Positions 58,908-64,000 of a DNA stretch of 64,000 nt are shown one piece after another. Numbering within the stretch: position 1 is the stretch's first letter; the number at the start of each line of letters is the position of its first letter. A program made the position numbers and the translations under genes. The DNA is from an uncultured Oscillospiraceae bacterium (lineage in GTDB: Bacteria > Bacillota_A > Clostridia > Oscillospirales > Acutalibacteraceae), in assembly GCA_910587995.1 (NCBI GenBank), contig CAJUNS010000005.1, positions 20,697 through 84,696 of the forward strand, in the 5' to 3' direction. A model generated the notes under the pieces. The model worked only from the letters and a program-made list of their open reading frames with translations, made no database searches and had not been told where the DNA came from.

Positions 58908-60176
58908 ATGAGCAGAGGATACTACACCATCTCCCACATCACGGACTATGGACCCTATGTGACCAAAATCATCCTTCCCCTTCCGGCCAAGGTGCAGGCT
59001 GTGGCGGCGGACGCGTTCACCGTCTATGTACAGCGGCTGGACCCCAAGGGCAAACCCTTGCTGCTGCCCAAAAGCTGGATGGCTTTGGACGACAAGGAGT
59101 TGAGCCAGGGCTATGTGCCGGTTACCGCCGCCTATCCCTGCGGCCTGGACGGAGTCCCTGCCTGCGAGGGGGACTGCGTGGCCCTGGACATGGCCTATGG
59201 CCCTAACAACCAGCTCTCTTCCATGATCTCCGCGCCGGAAGGGCTGAATGTCTATGTAAACATGCGCTACACCATCACCCAGAACAAGCCCCTGGAAAGC
59301 CAGGGCGGAACCCTGACCGGCCTGACCTTTGACTTCCCTCTGGGGCACAGCGCCCCAGACCAGGCAGGCTGGCTGAACGACGCTTCCCGCTATGAGCCCG
59401 AGCCCATTCACTACGGGTACTTCATCCCCCAAAACGTGGAGCCCGGGCCCCGTCCCCTGCTGATTTGGCTCCACGGCGCGGGCGAGGGCGGCGTGGACCC
59501 CACCGTGGCCTACACAGGCAACAAGGTGGTGGCCTTGAGCTCCCCCAAGGTGCAGAAGCTCTTTGGCGGGGCCTATGTGCTGGCCCCTCAGACCAAGACT
59601 TTTTGGATGAACGATGGCTCTGGGGAGTACGGCCACACCGGCCGGAGCATGTACAGCGAGGCGCTAAAGGCCTGCATCGTTGATTTTTTGGACCGGAACC
59701 CAGGCATTGACCGGAACCGGGTGTACATTGGCGGCGACAGCAACGGGGGCTTTATGACCATGCGGATGCTCATTGACTACCCGGAGCTCTTTGCGGCGGC
59801 CTTCCCGGTGTGCGAGGCTCTCTATGACGACACCATCCGGGAAGAGGACATTGCGCGCATCCAGGAGAAGCCCATCTGGTTTACCCACGCCAAAAACGAC
59901 CCGGTGGTAAAGCCCCAGGAAACCGTGGAGGCCACTTACAAGCGCCTGATGGCCGCTGGGGCCCAGAACGTGCATTTCACCTTCTGGGATAAAATTGAGG
60001 ACATTCACGAGGGCTTCAAGGGGCCGGATGGAGAACCCTTTGAATACCTTGGCCATTTTGCCTGGATTCCCATGCTCAACGACGACTGCCGGGTGGACTA
60101 TGACGGCCAGCCCGTGCAGTGGCAGGGCCGGGAGGTCAGCCTGCTGGAGTGGCTGGCGGAACAGAAAAAGGATTGA
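58908..60176 (+). CDS. Alpha/beta-hydrolase esterase of the prolyl-oligopeptidase-like group
   Basis: 422 residues without a signal peptide. An amino-terminal beta domain (about 1-150) precedes an alpha/beta-hydrolase fold: LLIWLHGAGEGG (oxyanion region), nucleophile Ser in IGGDSNGGFMTMR (about 290), FTHAKNDPVVKP for the Asp and EGFKG...FAWIPM around the His. Related proteins hydrolyse short-chain esters on sugars. GGAGG five bases before the ATG at 58908; weak promoter TTGCGC/TATTAT just upstream. Confidence 0.82.
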   Translation: MSRGYYTISHITDYGPYVTKIILPLPAKVQAVAADAFTVYVQRLDPKGKPLLLPKSWMALDDKELSQGYVPVTAAYPCGLDGVPACEGDCVALDMAYGPNNQLSSMISAPEGLNVYVNMRYTITQNKPLESQGGTLTGLTFDFPLGHSAPDQAGWLNDASRYEPEPIHYGYFIPQNVEPGPRPLLIWLHGAGEGGVDPTVAYTGNKVVALSSPKVQKLFGGAYVLAPQTKTFWMNDGSGEYGHTGRSMYSEALKACIVDFLDRNPGIDRNRVYIGGDSNGGFMTMRMLIDYPELFAAAFPVCEALYDDTIREEDIARIQEKPIWFTHAKNDPVVKPQETVEATYKRLMAAGAQNVHFTFWDKIEDIHEGFKGPDGEPFEYLGHFAWIPMLNDDCRVDYDGQPVQWQGREVSLLEWLAEQKKD

Positions 60177-60206
60177 GCGTCAAAAAAAGAGAGGATGATA
60201 ACTGTG

Positions 60207-60824
60207 ATGAAGCTGCGCTGGCTGGGCCATGCCTGCTTCCGGGTAGAGTGGGGCGCTTACAGCATCATAATCGACCCCTTTGCCCCGGGCAGCGTGCCCG
60301 GATGCCGGGACATTCACGAGACCGCCAACCGGGTGCTGTGCACCCATTCCCACCATGACCACAACTATGTGGAGGGCGTAGCCCTGCGGGAGACCGGGGC
60401 GGAGCCCATTCAAGTGACGCCCCTGGAAAGCTTCCACGATGGGGAGCGGGGACAGCTGCGGGGCCCCAACACCATGTACCTGCTGGAGGGCGGCGGCGTG
60501 CGGGCCGCGCACTTAGGGGACATTGGCTGCATGCCGGAACCCAGCCTGTTGGAGCGCCTGCAGGGCCTGGACGCGGTGATGCTCCCGGTAGGCGGGCATT
60601 ACACCGTAGGGCCCCAGGAGGCCCAGGCCATTGTGGAGGCCATCCAGCCCCGGGTGGTTATTCCCATGCACTACCGGTCGGAGCGGTTCGGCTTTGACGT
60701 AATTGGACCGGTGGAGGATTTTCTGAAGATCTGCGGCCCCTGGAAGCGGTATGAAAGCGACAGCATCGAGATTCGACCAGGCATGGAAGCCCACACAGCG
60801 GTGCTCACCTACCTGGGGGAATAA
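60207..60824 (+). CDS. UlaG-like metallo-beta-lactamase-fold hydrolase
   Basis: 205 residues. KLRWLGHACFRVEWG, metal motif CTHSHHDHNYVEG, HLGDIG and VIPMHYRSERFGFDVIG follow the UPF0173/UlaG group (sugar-lactone or phosphodiester hydrolases). GAGAGG lies upstream; starts at 60195, 60204 or 60207 are possible and the last fits the family best. Confidence 0.88.
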   Translation: MKLRWLGHACFRVEWGAYSIIIDPFAPGSVPGCRDIHETANRVLCTHSHHDHNYVEGVALRETGAEPIQVTPLESFHDGERGQLRGPNTMYLLEGGGVRAAHLGDIGCMPEPSLLERLQGLDAVMLPVGGHYTVGPQEAQAIVEAIQPRVVIPMHYRSERFGFDVIGPVEDFLKICGPWKRYESDSIEIRPGMEAHTAVLTYLGE

Positions 60825-60899
60825 AAGGAAGCCCCTGCAAACGGGGCGGCATCCCGCGGGGATCAGGCCCCCGGCTCCGGCCCCTTTGGGGCCGGAGTG

Positions 60900-60941
60900 A
60901 AAGGAAGAGACCGGACGCCTTCGCGTCCGGTCTCTTCCTTT
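60900..60941. terminator. Very strong bidirectional terminator
   Basis: A 19-bp perfect stem (60900-60918 with 60923-60941) with loop CTTC, A-rich on the left and T-rich on the right, between convergent genes. GC-rich inverted repeats flank it on both sides. Confidence 0.88.
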
Positions 60942-60974
60942 GCCGCGCCGGAGGCGCGGCCGGGGGCCCTCCCC

Positions 60975-61658
60975 CTAGCTTTCCTTGCGCGCCACGTCCA
61001 CCACCCGCAGCAAACCCTGGTCCACGGTGAAACGCACCTCCATGCCCGCAAAGCCCATGCCATAAATCCGCTGAGGGTCCTTGTGGTAGTGAGGCCGGGG
61101 GTCGGCGGCCAAAACCTGGGCCAAGGCCTCCCGAGAGGAAGGGGGCACCTTTTCCAACAGCTCCGGGGGAATCTCCACCCTAAGCTCCTGCCAGGGCGTT
61201 TCGTCCGTATAGCCGCCAGCGGCTTCCGGGCGGCAGTCCGCCTGGGGCAGGTAAGGCTTCACGTCAAAAATGGGGGTGCCGTCCATCAGGTCCGCTCCCC
61301 CCACCAGCAGGCGGGGGCCATCCGGGGCCTCCCAATCCACAGCCTCCAAGGCCACGCAGGAGAGCCCAATGGGATTGGGCCGGAAGGGCGAACGGCTGGC
61401 AAACACGCCCACCCGGCGGTTGCCCCCCAGCCGGGGCGGCCGCACGGTAGGGGTCCACTGAGTCCTGCGGGCTTTTGAGAACTCCCACAACAGCCAGATG
61501 TGGGAAAAGCCCTCCAGCTCTCGAAAGGCCTCCCGCACCCGGTACTCCGGCTCAAACACCACCCAGGCCCGCAGGCTGCCGATAAGCCCGCTCTGCCGGG
61601 GCACTCCGAACTTCTCCGGGAAGGGGCTCTCTATGCGGGCAATTGGTTTCAGCTCCAT
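60975..61658 (-). CDS. trmO: tRNA (N6-threonylcarbamoyladenosine-37) methyltransferase TrmO
   Basis: 227 residues. The YaeB/TsaA fold: ARIESPFPEKFGVPRQSGL, HIWLLWEFS, RVGVFASRSPFRPNPIGLSCVALE and VKPYLPQAD. Methylates t6A37 in tRNA-Thr using SAM. GGAGGAG stands before the ATG at 61658; the last gene of a three-gene minus-strand run. Confidence 0.95.
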   Translation of the reverse strand: MELKPIARIESPFPEKFGVPRQSGLIGSLRAWVVFEPEYRVREAFRELEGFSHIWLLWEFSKARRTQWTPTVRPPRLGGNRRVGVFASRSPFRPNPIGLSCVALEAVDWEAPDGPRLLVGGADLMDGTPIFDVKPYLPQADCRPEAAGGYTDETPWQELRVEIPPELLEKVPPSSREALAQVLAADPRPHYHKDPQRIYGMGFAGMEVRFTVDQGLLRVVDVARKES

Positions 61659-61659
61659 A

Positions 61660-63132
61660 TTACTCCTCCTCCCCCACCCAAAGGCCCCTGCTGGCCAGAT
61701 ACTCCGGATTGTGGGAAACCGCATCGCAGAGCGCCAGCACCCATTGCCCGTTGCAGCGGAAGACCACATTCACCCACCGGTTTGCCAGCTCCATGTCAAA
61801 AGCAATGGAATCTTCCTGGTCAAAATAGGCGGTGAAGGCTATCCGCCCCGCCTCGGCGTCCCATTGGGGGAAAGCCTCCCAGGCGGTAGAAGGACCGTCA
61901 GCCAGCACCAGATAGACCGGGGAGTCTGGGTCGCAGGGGGCGTCCACTGTGCCGCTGAGCGTTGTGTAAGTGCCGTTGGAGGAAACTTCCAGCAGGGCGG
62001 GCGCGCCGGAGAGGTTTTCCGGCCGGCAGAGCTCTTCGTCATTCCAAGGCAGCCCGGCCAGCTTGGGGGCAGGCATCACAAACGGGGCTTGGGCCAGCTG
62101 AGCCAGATTTCGCTCCACCAGCTCCACAGCCACATATTGGGCTCCAATCTGGTCCATCAGCCCCAGGTCATAGGGCGTGGCCCGGACGAACAGGGATTGG
62201 GAAAAGCTCTCTGCCATAAGCCCGTGCAGGGCGTTGCCAAAGGAGTCCCGGAACAGGAGCAGCGGCCCGTTTTCCGCGCCGCTGGCAGTCAGGATGCGCA
62301 GATCGTCCGGGCCCCGGACCTTGCTGGCATATTCGAACTGGAGCTCCTCCGAAAACACAAACTGCCGGTCCAACTGGGGCGAGGCCGGGTACAGCATCTC
62401 ATGCAGGTCTCCCCGGTGGGACTCCTGGTAGGAGCCCGGCTTGTCAAAGGCATGGCCCGCCAGCCCAAAGGCTTCCAGCAGCAGGTCATGGCCCAAAGCC
62501 GCCCCCCGGTTGGTCCAGTGAGAGTCCAGGCGCAAATACATCGCCTCCTCCTGGGCGGCCAAAGGGCCAAACAGGTCTGTGTAGGCCACGCCCTCCCGGG
62601 CCAAAGCCTCCACAAGCCGGTCCGCGCTGGTGGCGCTGGTCCGCTCCAAGCCCTGGGGGCCGTGCTCCGGGTAGAGGGACAGCTTGTTGGGGGCAATGGT
62701 AAAGGTGAAGCGCCCCCCTTTTTCCTGGACATAGTCCTGAGCCAGCCGCAGGGAGCGGGCGGCGCAGCAGGCCTCACGTTCCGTCAAAGCGGAGGCCCCG
62801 GTGTAGCAGTCCAGGGTCTCGGCATAAAAAAGCCAGCCATCCCGGCCCAAGGCCACGCTGGGCTGGGCAGAGGTGCGGAAGACCGCCGCTTTCAAGGCCG
62901 AGTCCGCTGTAATCAGCTCCTGGCGAAAGGCGAAATGGCCGGAAAAATAGTCCGCCGCGTCCGAGAGCAGGTCCCAGTTGGGGGAGCCATCCGGCTGGAC
63001 CGCTTTGGGCAGAGGGGCCAAGTGCTCGTTGGCCGCAGCGGAGCTGGGGCCCAAGGGGAGCATCGCCAGCCCGGGAATCAGGCAGGCCAGGAAAAACAGA
63101 GCCGTAAACAGCAGATACGCGTACTTTTTCAT
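61660..63132 (-). CDS. AlgX/DHHW-like SGNH-fold cell-surface protein
   Basis: 490 residues. A signal peptide or anchor (YAYLLFTALFFLACLIPGLA) is followed by an SGNH/AlgX-like domain: FSGHFAFRQELI, LGRDGWLFY, FTIAPNKLSLYP, YLRLDSHWTNRGA (the D-x-H-W site) and LLLFRDSFGNALHGL (the Ser block), then a beta-rich tail (about 390-490). Relatives O-acetylate extracellular polysaccharides. No membrane-bound acyltransferase partner lies in the window. Start with AAAGGAG; stops one base before trmO starts. Confidence 0.82.
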   Translation of the reverse strand: MKKYAYLLFTALFFLACLIPGLAMLPLGPSSAAANEHLAPLPKAVQPDGSPNWDLLSDAADYFSGHFAFRQELITADSALKAAVFRTSAQPSVALGRDGWLFYAETLDCYTGASALTEREACCAARSLRLAQDYVQEKGGRFTFTIAPNKLSLYPEHGPQGLERTSATSADRLVEALAREGVAYTDLFGPLAAQEEAMYLRLDSHWTNRGAALGHDLLLEAFGLAGHAFDKPGSYQESHRGDLHEMLYPASPQLDRQFVFSEELQFEYASKVRGPDDLRILTASGAENGPLLLFRDSFGNALHGLMAESFSQSLFVRATPYDLGLMDQIGAQYVAVELVERNLAQLAQAPFVMPAPKLAGLPWNDEELCRPENLSGAPALLEVSSNGTYTTLSGTVDAPCDPDSPVYLVLADGPSTAWEAFPQWDAEAGRIAFTAYFDQEDSIAFDMELANRWVNVVFRCNGQWVLALCDAVSHNPEYLASRGLWVGEEE

Positions 63133-63221
63133 AAACGCTCCTTTCAGCGGCGCAAAGGGAAAATAGACCACAAGGCGCGGGAAAAGCCGGGAAGATTCTT
63201 TCAAAACAGGCCGCTGCCCGC

Positions 63222-63884
63222 CTACTCCACCTCGTGCTCCTTCTTGTACTGGGCGATCAACCCGTCCAACGCCTCCCGGGCCGCTTGGCGTGCGGCGGAC
63301 TCTACCGCCTGGCCGCTGGGTACGCCGCCGCTGGCCGCCAGGGCCCAGGGGTCGTTGAGAGCCACCCGGCCGCCCCACAAAAGGGCCCGCTCCTGGCGGA
63401 AGGCCATGGCCCGCTGGGCCTCGCTCCAATCACCCCGGAAGTAGGGGGAGCCAGAGTACTGGTACTTTTCCACCAGGTGGTTGTAGGGATTGGAAAAGCG
63501 CAGGTTCTCCTGGTGCCCTTCCTGGTAGTAGGCCTCAATGGTCCGGCGGGATTGGTCCATCTGGCTTGCCAGCCCGTCCATATACGCTTTGGCGTATATG
63601 CTGTGGTCCGGATCCACAGCGGCGTCCCAGTTCACTTCCAGCTGGTGCTGGGCAGACCAGTCCGCCATCCAAGCCTGAACCTGCTCCTGGGTGGTGTTTT
63701 GCAGGGCCCGCTCTAGGGGCGACAGCTCTTGGGCCCCCTCCAACGCCTCCCGCCCCGCTGGGGAGATGGCCGCCTGATCCCGCTCCGGAACCCGCCCCGG
63801 CTTCCCCGCCGTCTGGGAGGACACCCAGCGGCCGGTCCCCATGGGGGAGAGCTTGCCGGTCTGGCTGTGGATGGATATGCTCAT
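63222..63884 (-). CDS. Uncharacterised protein
   Basis: 220 residues, soluble, no signal peptide. A flexible, Ser/Gly-rich start (MSISIHSQTGKLSPMGTGRW) is followed by a helical region (ERALQNTTQEQVQAWMADWSAQHQ) and an aromatic middle (NPYNHLVEKYQYSGSPYFRGDWSEAQ). Not recognised. 89 bases upstream of the AlgX-like gene and co-directional with it, so possibly linked in function. Confidence 0.6.
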   Translation of the reverse strand: MSISIHSQTGKLSPMGTGRWVSSQTAGKPGRVPERDQAAISPAGREALEGAQELSPLERALQNTTQEQVQAWMADWSAQHQLEVNWDAAVDPDHSIYAKAYMDGLASQMDQSRRTIEAYYQEGHQENLRFSNPYNHLVEKYQYSGSPYFRGDWSEAQRAMAFRQERALLWGGRVALNDPWALAASGGVPSGQAVESAARQAAREALDGLIAQYKKEHEVE

Positions 63885-64000
63885 AAAAAACCCCTCTTTT
63901 CTGATTTATGGTATATAGAAACAGTCGGCAGAAAAAGAGAAAAGTTTAGGGCTTGTTTGAAAAATAGCAAAGGCTGAGCTAAATCAACAAAATCGCAATA
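63885..64000. other. AT-rich region at the right edge
   Basis: 116 AT-rich bases upstream of the uncharacterised gene; must carry its promoter. TATATACC at about 63910-63918 might be a -10 on the minus strand. No gene seen. Confidence 0.35.

Noticed and set aside
1..64000. CRISPR arrays, tRNA or rRNA genes, insertion sequences, integrase or attachment sites
   Set aside because: None seen: no regularly spaced repeats with spacers, no cloverleaf-like or rRNA-like stretches noticed, no transposase or integrase frames.

Overview
The window looks like one stretch of chromosome from a GC-rich low-branching Firmicute, most likely a Clostridia/Oscillospirales gut-type bacterium. This is inferred from gene content and style: YesM/YesN-like signalling with LplB/LplC-type sugar permeases, a DUF512 radical-SAM gene next to der and plsY, a YceD-L32 pair, PfoR-type EIIC, TldD/TldE, and strong AGGAGG-type ribosome binding sites with sigma-A promoters. 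I saw no tRNA, rRNA, CRISPR array, insertion sequence or integrase.

Layout. 1-6.4 kb: a carbohydrate uptake and sensing locus (two ABC permeases, one cut by the left edge, a YesM-like kinase, a YesN-like regulator, a GH28-like beta-helix enzyme). 6.4-8.2 kb: a PfoR-type PTS membrane protein behind a perfect promoter and a long structured leader whose last hairpin covers the ribosome binding site. 8.2-15.2 kb: a minus-strand run with a GH13 glycosidase fused to a GNAT acetyltransferase, two more GNAT genes, an M18 aminopeptidase, a CHAP protein, a DUF3795-like protein and an EamA transporter. 15.4-22 kb: a PflX-like radical SAM protein coupled to an exonuclease/zinc-ribbon/LACC1 fusion, typA, and ptsI. 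22-28.3 kb: two tandem O-antigen-ligase-like membrane proteins, a PilZ protein, a REC-GGDEF diguanylate cyclase and a TetR regulator that seems to start at CTG. 28.4-37.1 kb: purine nucleoside phosphorylase, NYN/OST-HTH protein, a small AT-rich insertion flanked by direct repeats, a glycerophosphodiesterase, the TldE/TldD pair, a DUF3267-like protease and two TM2 proteins.

37.4-45.9 kb holds the most unusual object: a compact, intact, translationally coupled operon syntenic with the structural genes of PBSX-type defective phages (portal, protease, capsid, neck-like proteins, LysM-type adaptor, hub, spike, gp25-like, baseplate J, YmfQ-like). It has no terminase, sheath, recognisable separate tube, tape measure, fibre, lysis or integration gene, and a terminator closes it. 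It reads as a capsid joined to a baseplate without a tail shaft.

46-60.8 kb is housekeeping on the plus strand: a D,D-carboxypeptidase, pgi, a small P-loop protein, YceD, rpmF, DUF512 protein, der, plsY, a double Nudix protein, murA, walJ-like, rlmH, rsmA, an esterase and a UlaG-like metallohydrolase. 60.9-64 kb on the minus strand carries trmO, an AlgX/DHHW-like SGNH protein and an unknown protein.

Six copies of an approximately 80-bp palindromic intergenic repeat are scattered from 15.3 to 58.8 kb. All functional calls are from reading the sequence; no database search was run.
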